Notes: generated by a model not told the origin, from the letters alone. Shown: positions 10,404-19,648, numbered from the stretch's first letter. The stretch: DNA of 64,000 nucleotides from Nocardia sp. CC227C (GCF_030767025.1 NZ_JASITE010000006.1:358481-422480); one strand, 5' to 3'. A program made the numbers and translations.

Positions 10404-11093
10404 TCACGCGCTGCCGGGGCGGACCAGACCGGTCTCGTAGGCCAGTACCACCGCCTGCACCCGGTCGCGCAGCCCGAGTTTGGTCAGCACCCGGCCCACA
10501 TGGGTCTTCACCGTGGCCTCGGAGAGATAGAGCGCCGTGGCGATCTCGGCATTGGAGCGTCCGGCGGCGATGTGTCCGAGCACCTCGCGTTCCCGGGCGG
10601 TGAGGACGTCCAGCACGCCCGGATCGCGTCCGGCGGCCGGATCGTCGGCGATCAGCCGGTCCAGCAGGCGCTTGGTGACCTTCGGGGAGACCACCGCGTC
10701 ACCCGCGGCGACGCTGCGGATCGCGGAGATGAGGTCCTCGGGCGGAGTGTCCTTGAGCAGGAAGCCGCTGGCTCCGGCGCGCAGCGCGCCGAGCGCGTGC
10801 TCGTCGAGGTCGAAGGTGGTCATGACCAGCACCCGGCTGCCGCAACCGGAGTCGATGATGTGCCCGGTGGCGGTGACCCCGTCGGTGACCGGCATGCGCA
10901 CATCCATGAGCACCACGTCGGGTCGCAGTTCGGCGGCGCGGGAGATGGCGGCGGCCCCGTTGTCGGCCTCCCCCACCACCTCGATGTCGGGGTGCGCGCC
11001 GAGCACCATCTTCAATCCCGCGCGCATGAGTTCCTGGTCGTCGACTACGAGAACGGTGATCGGCACGTAGATCAATCTATCGGCCCGGGCCAC
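10404..11093 (-). CDS. NarL/LuxR-family response regulator
   Basis: 229 residues. The receiver domain has the acidic pair in VLVVDDQ, the phospho-acceptor Asp in VVLMDVRMP, and the Lys in FLLKDTPPEDL. The C-terminal LuxR helix-turn-helix is LTAREREVLGHIAAG...NAEIATALYLSEATVKTHVGRVL. It sits 3 bases after its cognate histidine kinase and is probably translated by coupling. The GTG at 11093 is the longest start; a second in-frame GTG at 11066 (VPITVLVVDD) would begin right at the receiver domain and is equally plausible. Target genes are unknown. Confidence 0.92.
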   Translation of the reverse strand: MARADRLIYVPITVLVVDDQELMRAGLKMVLGAHPDIEVVGEADNGAAAISRAAELRPDVVLMDVRMPVTDGVTATGHIIDSGCGSRVLVMTTFDLDEHALGALRAGASGFLLKDTPPEDLISAIRSVAAGDAVVSPKVTKRLLDRLIADDPAAGRDPGVLDVLTAREREVLGHIAAGRSNAEIATALYLSEATVKTHVGRVLTKLGLRDRVQAVVLAYETGLVRPGSA

Positions 11094-11096
11094 CGA

Positions 11097-12326
11097 TTAT
11101 TCGTCCGGTGCGCGTTCCAGCGGGATGGTGGCGCGCACCCGCCACCCGCCCTCGGGACGGCGGCCCACGCTCAGGGTGCCGCCGAGCACCGCCATCCGCT
11201 CGCGCATGCCGACCAGCCCCAGACCGCTGCCGACGGTGGCCAGGCCGTTCCCGGGGGCGACGATGGCGACCCCGGCGGCGGTGGTGCCGACCGCGCCCGT
11301 GGCATCGCCGGGCGCGCCGCCGGAGTCGACGATCTCGATCAGGATGTCGCTGTCGCGGCGCACCACCCGCACCTTGGCGCGGGGGTCGGGTCCGGCATGG
11401 CGCAGGGTGTTGGTGAGCGACTCCTGCACGATGCGGTGCACGCCGAGGCTGATCTCGGGGCTGACATGGTCGAGTTCGCCGCTGAGTTCGAGTTCCACCG
11501 CCAGCCCCGCGCTGCGCATCATGGCGACCACCTTGGCGATTCCGGCGGTGCCGTGCTGCGGAAGTTGTTCGGGCGCATGCTCGGTGCGCAGCAGTTCCAC
11601 GGTGCGGCGCAGTTCGCGCAGGGCTTCGCGTCCGGTCCCGGCGATGGTGGTCAGCGCCTGTTCTGCGGTGTCGGGGTCGTGGCGCAGGGCGTAGCGCGCG
11701 CCGTCGGCCTGGACGATGATGACGCTGACCGCGTGCGCCACCACATCGTGGAGTTCCCGGGCGATGCGGGTGCGTTCGGCGGCGACGGCATCGTGCGCAC
11801 GGCGTTCGCGGTCGTAGTCGGCGACGGCCAGCCGCGCTTCCACCTCGGCGTCGTAAGCGTGTCGCGCGCCGATGAATTCGGCGAGTGTCCAGCACAGGGC
11901 GTAGTACACGGCGGTGAAGGCGGCGTCGGTGCCGTCGGGCGTGCCGACCAGGAAGTGGGCCAGCGCGCTGTCGACGATGAGCGCGCCCACGTACAGCAGG
12001 CCCTGGCGGCGGCCGACATAGGCGACCAGCGTGTAGAGCATGATGCCGAGTCCGAGCAGCGCCGGATGCAGCGCGCCCCGGGCGTCCTGGGTGCCCCAGT
12101 GGCTGAGGGAGGTGAAGTAGGACAGTCCGATCAGTACGATCGCCGATCCCACCGGGTGGGTGCGCCGGAAGATGATCGGCAGCGGCAGCAGCACGCTGAG
12201 GGCGAGGTAGACGGCCTTGTGATCGCTCTCGCCGACGCCGAGGACGTCGATGAGGAACAGTCCGAGCGCCAGCATCGAGTCGGCTACCTGGGGCCTGCCC
12301 CGCAACCACAGACTGAACCGACGCAT
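11097..12326 (-). CDS. Two-component sensor histidine kinase (HisKA_3, DesK/NarX-like)
   Basis: 409 residues. About five hydrophobic segments occupy residues 15-150 with almost no extracytoplasmic domain, suggesting sensing within the membrane. A short coiled linker rich in Ala, Glu and Arg leads to the HisKA_3 phospho-acceptor box RIARELHDVVAHAVSVI. An ATPase domain follows, with an N-box at RIVQESLTNTLRHAG and a G-box at GSGLGLVGMRERM. It is transcribed ahead of the response regulator in a two-gene operon. The TSUP permease on the other side is divergent and need not be related. Confidence 0.92.
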   Translation of the reverse strand: MRRFSLWLRGRPQVADSMLALGLFLIDVLGVGESDHKAVYLALSVLLPLPIIFRRTHPVGSAIVLIGLSYFTSLSHWGTQDARGALHPALLGLGIMLYTLVAYVGRRQGLLYVGALIVDSALAHFLVGTPDGTDAAFTAVYYALCWTLAEFIGARHAYDAEVEARLAVADYDRERRAHDAVAAERTRIARELHDVVAHAVSVIIVQADGARYALRHDPDTAEQALTTIAGTGREALRELRRTVELLRTEHAPEQLPQHGTAGIAKVVAMMRSAGLAVELELSGELDHVSPEISLGVHRIVQESLTNTLRHAGPDPRAKVRVVRRDSDILIEIVDSGGAPGDATGAVGTTAAGVAIVAPGNGLATVGSGLGLVGMRERMAVLGGTLSVGRRPEGGWRVRATIPLERAPDE

Positions 12327-12450
12327 GGGTCCACCCTAAGTCGTGCCGAGCACCGGCCGTTCCCACGCGCCGAGCACCAGCTCGAGAACCGACCGGTTCG
12401 GGCTTTCTGGTGATTTGCCCGAAGTGTGCGCGTTCTGATTGGGTCGGCGA

Positions 12451-13218
12451 ATGAACGTTGCGGACTGGGCGATCCTGCTGACGGCGGCGACCGCGGCCGG
12501 ATGGGTGGATGCGGTGGTCGGCGGCGGCGGACTGATCATCCTGCCGACGATGTTCGTGGTGGCGCCGGGCATCGCACCGCAAACCGCGCTGGGCACCAAT
12601 AAACTCGCGGCCTTCTCCGGCACCAGCGCCGCGGTGCTCACCTTCGCCCGCAAGGTGCCCATGCGGTGGCGCAGCCTGCTGCCCGCCGCGCTCCTCGCCG
12701 GGCTGGCGGCGGCCTGCGGTTCGGCGGCGGTGGCGCTCATCGACCGGGACCTGTTCATCCCGATCGTCATGGTGGTGCTGGTGGGTGTCGCGGTTTTCGT
12801 CACGCTACGGCCGTCGATCGGCGTCACCATGGCCACCCATCGCCCGACCCGCCGCAAGACCATCCTGGTGATCGCCCTGGCCGCCGGTCTCATCGGCCTC
12901 TACGACGGCCTGCTCGGCCCCGGCACCGGCACCTTCCTCATCATCACCTTCGCCACCCTGCTCGGCACCGAGTTCGTGCGCGCCGCCGCCATGGCGAAGG
13001 TCATCAACTGCGGCTCCAACCTCGGCTCCCTGCTCTACCTGGGCGCCACCGGCCACGTCCTGTGGGCCCTCGGCCTGGCCATGGCCGTCGGCAACGTCCT
13101 CGGTGCGGTGATCGGCTCCCGCATGGCGCTGGCCCGCGGCGCGGGTTTCGTCCGCGCCGTCCTGCTGATCGTGGTGGTGGCCATGGTGATCCGCCTGGGC
13201 TGGCAGCAGTTCGCCTGA
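12451..13218 (+). CDS. TSUP (TauE/SafE) family membrane permease
   Basis: 255 residues, about eight hydrophobic segments. The family signature is visible twice, as VDAVVGGGGLIILP near the N-terminus and LYDGLLGPGTGTFL after the midpoint, both followed by helices (GTNKLAAFSGTSAAV; AKVINCGSNLGSLL). Members transport sulfite, sulfoacetate or other small anions; the substrate cannot be predicted. ATG 12451 is preferred over a TTG 12 bases upstream because it starts the first helix closely; neither has a strong ribosome binding site. A 17-bp tandem duplication covers the stop codon. Confidence 0.88.
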   Translation: MNVADWAILLTAATAAGWVDAVVGGGGLIILPTMFVVAPGIAPQTALGTNKLAAFSGTSAAVLTFARKVPMRWRSLLPAALLAGLAAACGSAAVALIDRDLFIPIVMVVLVGVAVFVTLRPSIGVTMATHRPTRRKTILVIALAAGLIGLYDGLLGPGTGTFLIITFATLLGTEFVRAAAMAKVINCGSNLGSLLYLGATGHVLWALGLAMAVGNVLGAVIGSRMALARGAGFVRAVLLIVVVAMVIRLGWQQFA

Positions 13219-13247
13219 GCCCCAGCGACTCCTGAGCCCCAGCGACT
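13214..13247. repeat. 17-bp perfect tandem duplication at the TSUP gene stop codon
   Basis: CCTGAGCCCCAGCGACT occurs at 13214-13230 and again directly at 13231-13247. The first copy contains the stop codon of the permease. This looks like a recent slippage duplication between convergent genes. Confidence 0.85.
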
Positions 13248-13262
13248 CGAAGCCCCACCGGC

Positions 13263-14447
13263 TCAGACCAGAGCGTCCTCGGGCAGCGGGAGATCGTCGG
13301 CGCTCTCCCGGGTCGCTTCGGGTGCGTGCCACGGGGATTCCGGGTGGGGCGGATCGGGCTCGGGGGTGTTGAGGCGCGTGGTGCCGTCTTCGGCCCGGTA
13401 GACGGTGAACCGCTCGGTGGGCAGCGGGCGGGCCGATTCCAGGGCGCGCCGGAGCGGCTCGGGGCTCAGGCGGCGCACCGCGTGCCGGGGGCCGGTCGGT
13501 TCCGAGCGCACGGGGACGAGTGACCGGGGCGTCGCGGACTCCGGGGTTTCCGTCACCGGGGATTCCGTCACCGGGGATTCCGCTGCGTATTCCCGATATT
13601 CGGTGACGGACCCGCGGGCATCGGGATCGTCCTCCCGCGATTCGCTGCCGTGCTCGTCCGACTCGATACCGCCGTCGCCGGACTCGGCGACGCGGTTCGC
13701 GGAACCGACGGCGCGATCGTCGGATCGGGCGGTATGGTCCGACGGCTCCGCCCCGCGCGCCGACGGACCGGTCTCCTCCGCGGCGGCCGCGGATGACTCG
13801 GCGGGCGTCGGCGCGGTGCGCTCGGCGCGGTCGGCGAGCCAGGGGGCCAGCACCTTCGAGGTGGTCTCCTGGATCTTGCGGTGCAGCTGGTCGCCGTCCT
13901 CGAGGCCCGGTTGCTGGAAGAGGACCGTGAGCGCGCCGGAGACCGCGCCGACCACCGCGCCCACCAGGGCGGCGGCTCCGACATCGTCCAGTTCCTCCGG
14001 GAAGGCCGTCCGCAACTGTCCGGCGATCTCCTGTTGCGAGGCCAGCTGGGCGTAGGCCGCGCGGCCGCTCACGGCGGGCACGGTGCGCGAGATCCGGGCG
14101 CGCAGCACGGAGATGCGGGATGCCAGCGTGTCGCCGAGGTGGTCGCCGGGATTGTCGCCCGCCGCGCGCAGGGCGCGCAGCAGCACCTCCACCGGGCGTT
14201 CGCCGGGGCGGCGGGTGGCGATGGCACGGACGGCGGCCTGGACCCGTTCGTCGGGTTCCGGGAAGAGCAGTTCTTCCTTGCTCGCGAAGTAGTTGAAGAA
14301 CGTTCTGGTGCCGACCTCGGCGGTGGCGGCGATATCGGCGACCGTGGTCGCCTCATAGCCTCGGGTCTCGAACAATTCGACGGCAGCCTCGAGCAGGGCT
14401 CGGCGGGTCCGTTCACGTTTGCGGTCACGAAGTGCGGATGGCGGCAC
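13263..14447 (-). CDS. TetR-family regulator with a long acidic, disordered C-terminal tail
   Basis: 394 residues from GTG 14447 (VPPSALRDRKRERTRR). The TetR DNA-binding domain is typical (RRALLEAAVELFETRGYEAT; TVADIAATAEVGTRTFFNYF) and the ligand domain continues to about residue 200. The remaining 184 residues are low complexity, rich in Glu, Ser, Asp and Pro, with short repeats such as ESPVTESPVTETPES, and are unusual because TetR proteins are normally about 200 residues long. GTG 14567 would add 40 residues of unlikely sequence. It is divergent from tldD/tldE. Inferred role: regulation of itself and perhaps of tldDE. Confidence 0.85.
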   Translation of the reverse strand: MPPSALRDRKRERTRRALLEAAVELFETRGYEATTVADIAATAEVGTRTFFNYFASKEELLFPEPDERVQAAVRAIATRRPGERPVEVLLRALRAAGDNPGDHLGDTLASRISVLRARISRTVPAVSGRAAYAQLASQQEIAGQLRTAFPEELDDVGAAALVGAVVGAVSGALTVLFQQPGLEDGDQLHRKIQETTSKVLAPWLADRAERTAPTPAESSAAAAEETGPSARGAEPSDHTARSDDRAVGSANRVAESGDGGIESDEHGSESREDDPDARGSVTEYREYAAESPVTESPVTETPESATPRSLVPVRSEPTGPRHAVRRLSPEPLRRALESARPLPTERFTVYRAEDGTTRLNTPEPDPPHPESPWHAPEATRESADDLPLPEDALV

Positions 14448-14547
14448 GCGGGCAGACGCTACGGCATCCGAGCAGCAAAACGTGGCATGTCCACGGGTTT
14501 GTCGCGCGCGTTTCATGGTGTGCGACTTCGCAGTCCGTGCATTCTTG

Positions 14548-14571
14548 CAGCGTGTGCTGCTTCGCACGCTG
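14548..14571. promoter_or_regulatory. Inverted repeat between TetR gene and tldD
   Basis: CAGCGTG at 14548-14554 and CACGCTG at 14565-14571 form a perfect 7-bp inverted repeat with a 10-base spacer, in the 188-base divergent gap. Its size and place fit a TetR operator, but it overlaps the alternative upstream GTG start of the regulator. Confidence 0.4.
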
Positions 14572-14635
14572 TGTATTACGGTTCGCTCGCACGTGTGGTT
14601 GGCGCGTGTCGGACGTCCGGCTTAGCGTGGACCGG

Positions 14636-16162
14636 GTGAGCATCGCAACCAAGGCCGTGGACGACGAGTTCCGCGCACTGCCCCTGGCCGCGCTCGCCGA
14701 TGCCGCCCTGTCGGCGGCGCTTTCGGCAGGCGCGAGCTACGCCGATCTGCGGGTGCACCGGCTGGTGTCCCAGTCCATTCGGCTGCGGGACGGCCGGGTC
14801 GAATCGGTCGGTGACAGCACCGATCTCGGCTTCGCGGTCCGGGTGATCGTGGACGGCACCTGGGGCTTCGCCTCGCACGCCGTGCTGAGTCCGGAGTCGG
14901 CGGCGGAGGTGGCGCGCCGCGCCGTCACGGTTGCCACGACACTGCGGGCGCTGAACCGCGAGCGTGTCGAGCTCGCCGCCGAGCCGGTGTACGACGGCGT
15001 GGAATGGGTGTCGGCCTACGACATCGACCCCTTCACCGTGCCCACCCCCGAGAAGACCGCACTGCTGCTGGACTATTCGCGCCGCCTGCACACCGCCGCC
15101 GGCGTGGATCACGTGACGGCGTCGCTGTACCAGGTCAAGGAGCAGACCCACTACGCCGACACCTTCGGCTCCCGCATCACCCAGCAGCGGGTGCGGCTGC
15201 AACCGCAGCTCGAGGCCATCGCCGTGGACACCGCGGCGGGGGTCTTCGACACCATGCGCACCCTCGCCGCCCCGGCGGGTCGCGGCTGGGAGTACGTGAC
15301 CGGCGCGGACGGCGTCTGGGATTGGGACGGCGAACTCGCGCGCATCCCGGAGTGGCTGGCCGAGAAGGTGCAGGCCCCGACCGTCGTCCCCGGTCCCACC
15401 GATCTGGTGATCGATCCCAGCAATCTGTGGCTGACCATCCATGAGTCCATCGGCCACGCCACCGAGTACGACCGCGCCATCGGCTACGAATCCGCCTACG
15501 CGGGCACCTCCTTCGCCACCCCGGACACCCTCGGCACCCTGCGGTACGGCACCCCGATCATGCATGTCACCGGTGACCGCACCGAGGCGCACGGACTGGC
15601 CTCGGTCGGCTACGACGACGAGGGGGTGGCCGGGCAGCGCTGGGATCTGGTGCGCGACGGCATCCTGGTGGGCTATCAGCTCGATCGCGTCTTCGCCCCG
15701 CGCCTGGGTCTGGAGCGGTCCAACGGCTGCTCGTACGCCGACTCCCCGCACCATGTCCCGATCCAGCGCATGGCGAACGTGTCGCTGCAACCGGATCCGG
15801 AACGCGACACCAGCACCGCCGAGCTGATCTCGCGGGTGGCGGACGGCCTCTACATCGTCGGCGACAAGAGCTGGTCGATCGATATGCAGCGCTACAACTT
15901 CCAGTTCACCGGCCAGCGCTTCTTCCGCATCCGCGACGGCGAGCTGGCCGGGCAGGTGCGCGATGTCGCCTATCAGGCCACCACCACCGACTTCTGGGGC
16001 GCCATGGAAGCGGTCGGCGGCCCGTCCACCTGGACGCTGGGCGGTGCGTTCAACTGCGGGAAGGCGCAGCCCGGTCAGGTGGCGGCGGTCAGTCACGGCT
16101 GCCCGTCGGTACTGGTCCGCGCCGTCAATGTCCTCAATACGCGCACGGAGGCCGGGCAGTGA
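14636..16162 (+). CDS. tldD: TldD family metalloprotease subunit
   Basis: 508 residues from GTG 14636 (VSIATKAVDDEF), where similarity to TldD proteins begins; other in-frame GTG codons lie at 14606 and 14627. The zinc-binding motif is HESIGHATEYD, giving the HExxxH that is the active site of TldD. Downstream landmarks are LERSNGCSYADSPHHVP and the C-terminal GGPSTWTLGGAFNCGKAQPGQ. TldD and TldE form a heteromeric cytoplasmic protease that degrades unfolded peptides and, in enterobacteria, matures or degrades small peptides such as microcin B17 and CcdA. The tldE gene follows with a 4-nt overlap. Confidence 0.93.
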   Translation: MSIATKAVDDEFRALPLAALADAALSAALSAGASYADLRVHRLVSQSIRLRDGRVESVGDSTDLGFAVRVIVDGTWGFASHAVLSPESAAEVARRAVTVATTLRALNRERVELAAEPVYDGVEWVSAYDIDPFTVPTPEKTALLLDYSRRLHTAAGVDHVTASLYQVKEQTHYADTFGSRITQQRVRLQPQLEAIAVDTAAGVFDTMRTLAAPAGRGWEYVTGADGVWDWDGELARIPEWLAEKVQAPTVVPGPTDLVIDPSNLWLTIHESIGHATEYDRAIGYESAYAGTSFATPDTLGTLRYGTPIMHVTGDRTEAHGLASVGYDDEGVAGQRWDLVRDGILVGYQLDRVFAPRLGLERSNGCSYADSPHHVPIQRMANVSLQPDPERDTSTAELISRVADGLYIVGDKSWSIDMQRYNFQFTGQRFFRIRDGELAGQVRDVAYQATTTDFWGAMEAVGGPSTWTLGGAFNCGKAQPGQVAAVSHGCPSVLVRAVNVLNTRTEAGQ

Positions 16163-17565
16163 ACAGCATGATCGCAGCACCCGAGGTGGTGGAGACCGCG
16201 CTGCGGCACTCCCGCGCGGACGAGGCCGTCGTCCTCGTCACCGACGCCCACGACGCGTCGCTGCGCTGGGCCGGGAACTCCATGACCACCAATGGTTCCT
16301 CGGTCTCGCGCGAATGGGCGGTCGTCTCGATCTTCCGGGAGGGCCCGCGGGTCGCACGGGTCGGCAGTGTCGGTTCCACCAGCGTCGATCCGGCCGAGAT
16401 CGAATCCGTGGTGCGCGCCAGCGAGGCCGCGGCCCGCACCGCCGAACCGGCCCGCGACGCCGTGCCGCTGTTGACGCCGGAGACGGTCGGCCCCGCCGGA
16501 CCGGACGCCGAGCTGCCCTGGGACGGCTCCCCCGCGAGTACCGACATCACCGTCTTCGAGGGCTTGGCCCGTGATCTCGCGGTCGGCTTCGACGGTGCGG
16601 ACCGCCTCTACGGATTCGCCCACCACCAGATGCATTCCAGCTGGCTGGGCACCTCCACCGGAATCCGCCGCCGCTGGGTGCAGCCCACCGGATCGGTGGA
16701 GGTCAATGGCAAACGCGGTTCCGGCGCGGAGCTGGCCAGCGCCTGGGCCGGCGCGGGCACCGTCGATTTCACCGATGTCGACACCCCCGCCCTGCTGGCC
16801 GAACTCACCCGCCGCCTGGACTGGTCGAAGCGGCGGGTGGACCTGCCCGCCGGACGCTACGAGACCCTGCTGCCGCCGTCCGCGGTGGCCGATCTCATGA
16901 TCTACATGGTGTGGAGTATGGAGGGCCGCGGCGCACAGGAGGGCCACACCGCCTTCTCCCGTCCGGGCGGCACCCGCATCGGTGAGCAGCTCACCGACAT
17001 CCCGCTCACGCTGTACTCCGATCCGAGCGCCGCGGGTCTGGAGTACCGGCCGTTCGCGGCCACCCCGTCGTCCTCGGAGTCGCTGTCGGTCTTCGACAAC
17101 GGCCTCACCGCGCGCCGGGTGGACTGGCTGCGCGACGGCGCGATCGCCTCCCTGGTGTATCCACGCGCCACCGCCGCCGAATTCGACGCCGCCGCCACGC
17201 TGCCCGGCGAGAATCTGCTCATGACCGGCGGCACCGACGCCTCGCTCGCGGATATGGTGGCCCGCACCGAACGCGGCCTGCTGCTCACCTGCCTGTGGTA
17301 CATCCGCGAGGTGGACCCGGCCACCCTGTTGCTCACCGGACTCACCCGCGACGGCGTCTATCTGGTCGAGGACGGCGAGGTGACGGCCGCGGTCAACAAC
17401 TTCCGCTTCAACGAGAGTCCGCTGGATCTGCTGCGCCGGGTCGGAGAGGCGGGCCGCACCGAGATCACCCTCCCCCGCGAATGGAAGGATTGGTTCACCC
17501 GCACCGCCATGCCCGCGCTGCGCATTCCGGACTTCCACATGTCGTCGGTGAGCCGGGCGACCTGA
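16159..17565 (+). CDS. tldE: TldE/PmbA family protease partner subunit
   Basis: 468 residues, starting at GTG 16159 and overlapping the tldD stop (GTGA). It has the TldD/PmbA fold without the HExxxH motif, as expected for the non-catalytic partner. Landmarks: a repeated N-terminal strand region ([14 protein letters not shown]), [17 protein letters not shown] in the middle, and a C-terminal segment with [13 protein letters not shown] and [15 protein letters not shown]. The one-to-one pairing with tldD is the rule across bacteria. No precursor-peptide gene is visible beside it. Confidence 0.92.
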   Translation: MNSMIAAPEVVETALRHSRADEAVVLVTDAHDASLRWAGNSMTTNGSSVSREWAVVSIFREGPRVARVGSVGSTSVDPAEIESVVRASEAAARTAEPARDAVPLLTPETVGPAGPDAELPWDGSPASTDITVFEGLARDLAVGFDGADRLYGFAHHQMHSSWLGTSTGIRRRWVQPTGSVEVNGKRGSGAELASAWAGAGTVDFTDVDTPALLAELTRRLDWSKRRVDLPAGRYETLLPPSAVADLMIYMVWSMEGRGAQEGHTAFSRPGGTRIGEQLTDIPLTLYSDPSAAGLEYRPFAATPSSSESLSVFDNGLTARRVDWLRDGAIASLVYPRATAAEFDAAATLPGENLLMTGGTDASLADMVARTERGLLLTCLWYIREVDPATLLLTGLTRDGVYLVEDGEVTAAVNNFRFNESPLDLLRRVGEAGRTEITLPREWKDWFTRTAMPALRIPDFHMSSVSRAT

Positions 17566-17666
17566 TCCGCGTGATCGCGCCGGGGGCGAACAGGGTGCCG
17601 GAGCGGCCGGGACGCGGGCATGCTGGAAGCAACACGGTCATCACGCAATTCGGAACCGCGTGGCGG

Positions 17667-17936
17667 TCAGGATGCCGAGCGCCGCGGCGAGGCGGTGGGC
17701 TGGCAGCTCTCGGCGAGGTCGTCCAGCGGAATGCCGAGGGCGCGGCTGAGCGCCACGATGGTGCCGAAGGCCGGGGTGGGCACCCGACCCGATTCGATCT
17801 TGCGCAGGGTTTCCGGGGAGATGCCCGCCGTCGCGGCGACCTCGGCGAGATCACGTCCGGCGCGGGCGGTGCGCAGGGCGTGGCCCAGGCGGCGTCCGGC
17901 CTCGATCTGGGCGGGGGTCAGCGGTAGTCGGACCAT
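17667..17936 (-). CDS. Small XRE-family (Cro/CI-type) regulator
   Basis: 89 residues from ATG 17936 (MVRLPLTPAQ), preferred over a GTG 9 bases upstream because GAGTGG lies at useful spacing. A single helix-turn-helix covers most of the protein (GHALRTARAGRDLAEVAATAGISPETLRKIESGRVPTPAFGT, given as continuous helices at about residues 17-60). No effector domain is seen. It is divergent from a methionine aminopeptidase, and two near-identical palindromes lie in the gap, so it probably controls both genes. Confidence 0.88.
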   Translation of the reverse strand: MVRLPLTPAQIEAGRRLGHALRTARAGRDLAEVAATAGISPETLRKIESGRVPTPAFGTIVALSRALGIPLDDLAESCQPTASPRRSAS

Positions 17937-17957
17937 GCGGGCCACTCTACTCGATTT

Positions 17958-18000
17958 GGTATTTGAATACCGACTCGGACTAGGCTGGTATTAAAATACC
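17958..18000. promoter_or_regulatory. Twin operator GGTATT-NN-AATACC between XRE gene and map
   Basis: GGTATTTGAATACC at 17958-17971 and GGTATTAAAATACC at 17987-18000 are both perfect 6-bp palindromes with a 2-base centre, 29 bp apart centre to centre. The second extends to TGGTATTAAAATACCA (17986-18001). They fill the AT-rich 78-base divergent promoter, overlapping where the promoter elements must be, which points to repression by the adjacent XRE protein. Confidence 0.7.
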
Positions 18001-18014
18001 AATCGGAGGTTGCC

Positions 18015-18770
18015 ATGGTGGAACTGAAATCGCCCGCGGAGATCGCCCGCATGCGGGTCACCGGCCGTTTCGTGGCCGAGGTACTCGGCGAACTGCGGGA
18101 GCGGGCCCAGGTCGGCGTCAATCTGCTGGACCTGGAAAGACATGTGCGGGAACGGATCCGCGAGCGCGGCGCGCAGTCCTGCTACTGGGACTACGCACCC
18201 TCCTTCGGCCGCGGCCCGTTCCGCAATACCGTCTGCCTGTCGGTGAACGACGCCGTCCTGCACGGACTGCCCTTCGACTACGCCCTGCGCGACGGCGATG
18301 TGCTCAGCATGGATCTGGCGGTCGGCATCGACGGCTGGGTGGCCGACGCCGCCACCACCGTCATCGTGGGCACCCCCGCCGCCGAGGATCGGCGGCTGGT
18401 CCGCGCCACCGAGGACGCCCTGGCCGCCGCCATCGACGTCGCCCGGCCGGGCAATCGGGTCGGCGACATCTCCGCCGCCATCGCGGCCGTGGCGCACGGC
18501 TACGGCTACCGCGTGAACACCGAATTCGGCGGGCACGGCCTGGGCCGCACCATGCACGAGGATCCGCATATCGCCAATGCGGGCCGGCCGGGGCGCGGCT
18601 ATCGACTGCGCCCCGGCCTCACCATCGCCATCGAGCCCTGGTTCGCCCGCACCACCGATCACGTGGTCACCGATCCGGACGGCTGGACCATCCGCTCGGC
18701 CGACGGCTCGCGCACCGCGCATTCCGAGCACACCGTGTGGCGATCACGGCCGACGGTCCGGAAGTGCTGA
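18015..18770 (+). CDS. map: Type I methionine aminopeptidase (second-copy type)
   Basis: 251 residues; ATG 18015 follows CGGAGG. All five metal ligands of the M24 fold can be placed: Asp in LSMDLAVGIDG, Asp in VADAATT, His in GGHGLGRTMHED, Glu in TIAIEPWF and Glu in AHSEHTVW. Map removes the initiator methionine from nascent proteins. The usual housekeeping map lies beside secY-adk, so this is likely an extra copy. Its own XRE regulator and dual operator mean that it is specifically controlled. Confidence 0.92.
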   Translation: MVELKSPAEIARMRVTGRFVAEVLGELRERAQVGVNLLDLERHVRERIRERGAQSCYWDYAPSFGRGPFRNTVCLSVNDAVLHGLPFDYALRDGDVLSMDLAVGIDGWVADAATTVIVGTPAAEDRRLVRATEDALAAAIDVARPGNRVGDISAAIAAVAHGYGYRVNTEFGGHGLGRTMHEDPHIANAGRPGRGYRLRPGLTIAIEPWFARTTDHVVTDPDGWTIRSADGSRTAHSEHTVWRSRPTVRKC

Positions 18771-18797
18771 CCGCGGCCTGACCATCGGGCCGGGCGG

Positions 18798-19517
18798 TCA
18801 GTCCGTCGCGTCGAGCCACTCCTCCAACTCGCCGACCACCCGCAGCTCCGTCGCGACCACCGCCCGGTCGGCCTCGGAGAGCTCCAAGACCGCCAGTTGG
18901 GACCGCCATTCCTCAGCCTGTTCGGCATCGCCGGTGGCGACCGCGAGCTCCAGCAGTTGCGCCAGCGCCCGCCCCCGGTCGAGGGCGGGCGCGGTCGCAC
19001 CGAACCGTTTGAGGCCGGTCACGATGGCGCGGGCGGCGGCCTTGTCGTCCAGCTTGGAGTCGCGCAGGATGCGAGCGTTGTCGAGGACCCGCGCCAATCC
19101 CTCGAGGCCGGGCGCGCCGCCGTACTCCGGGTCCGGCTCATCGGGGCGGATGTAGATGATGGCGTTGCCGATCGGGTCGACCACCGTGAACCGCGTCTGA
19201 CCGGGCCGGAAGCGGGTGATGCGCGGATTCCCGCGCGCGGGCACCCTGCCGTAGCGGGCGCGCAGCGCGGCGGTGAACTCCGCGTGCAGCTTCTCCACAT
19301 CCTCCACGAGGACCAGGCAGCCGACATGGGCGGCCTGCGCGTCGACACCGCCGTGCGGGGTCGGCCCGAAATGCACGTGCCACCCGTCGCGCTCGACGGT
19401 CCCGTAGGTGTACGGGCGCGTCTGCTCACTGGTGACCTCGTAGCCGAGCGTGCGATAGAAGTCCAAAGTTTCCGGCAGATTCCCGCCCCACAGCACCGGC
19501 ACCGAGAGGTTGACCAT
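18798..19517 (-). CDS. VOC (glyoxalase/bleomycin-resistance) family protein with C-terminal helical extension
   Basis: 239 residues. Residues 1-125 are a VOC domain (LDFYRTLGYEV; GWHVHFGPTPHGG; FTVVDPIGNAIIYIRP). The last 110 residues are helix-rich and Ala/Glu/Leu-rich (LARVLDNARILRDSKL; AQLLELAVATGDAEQAEEW), an extension outside the usual 120-130-residue VOC unit. Function within VOC (isomerase, dioxygenase, or drug sequestration) is not predictable. It is divergent from a PadR regulator with shared operator-like repeats in the gap, which suggests it is the PadR target. Confidence 0.8.
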   Translation of the reverse strand: MVNLSVPVLWGGNLPETLDFYRTLGYEVTSEQTRPYTYGTVERDGWHVHFGPTPHGGVDAQAAHVGCLVLVEDVEKLHAEFTAALRARYGRVPARGNPRITRFRPGQTRFTVVDPIGNAIIYIRPDEPDPEYGGAPGLEGLARVLDNARILRDSKLDDKAAARAIVTGLKRFGATAPALDRGRALAQLLELAVATGDAEQAEEWRSQLAVLELSEADRAVVATELRVVGELEEWLDATD

Positions 19518-19534
19518 CCCATCACCTCGATCTT

Positions 19535-19597
19535 GGTAATCAAATTTGACTACCCCAGGCTAGGGACGCGTCGAGCCGGAAGTCAAGTTTGATTACC
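19535..19597. promoter_or_regulatory. Paired palindromes between VOC gene and PadR gene
   Basis: GGTAATCAAATTTGACTACC (19535-19554) is a 20-bp palindrome with one mismatched pair. A second copy in opposite orientation, GGAAGTCAAGTTTGATTACC (19578-19597), matches its reverse complement over TTGGTAATCAAA and beyond. A partial third copy, GGTGACTACC, starts at 19601. Centres of the two full boxes are 43 bp apart. PadR dimers bind this kind of dyad. Confidence 0.65.
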
Positions 19598-19648
19598 AAG
19601 GGTGACTACCATGGACGGGCCCGCCACCGCCGCCGAAGGAGTTCCGCC

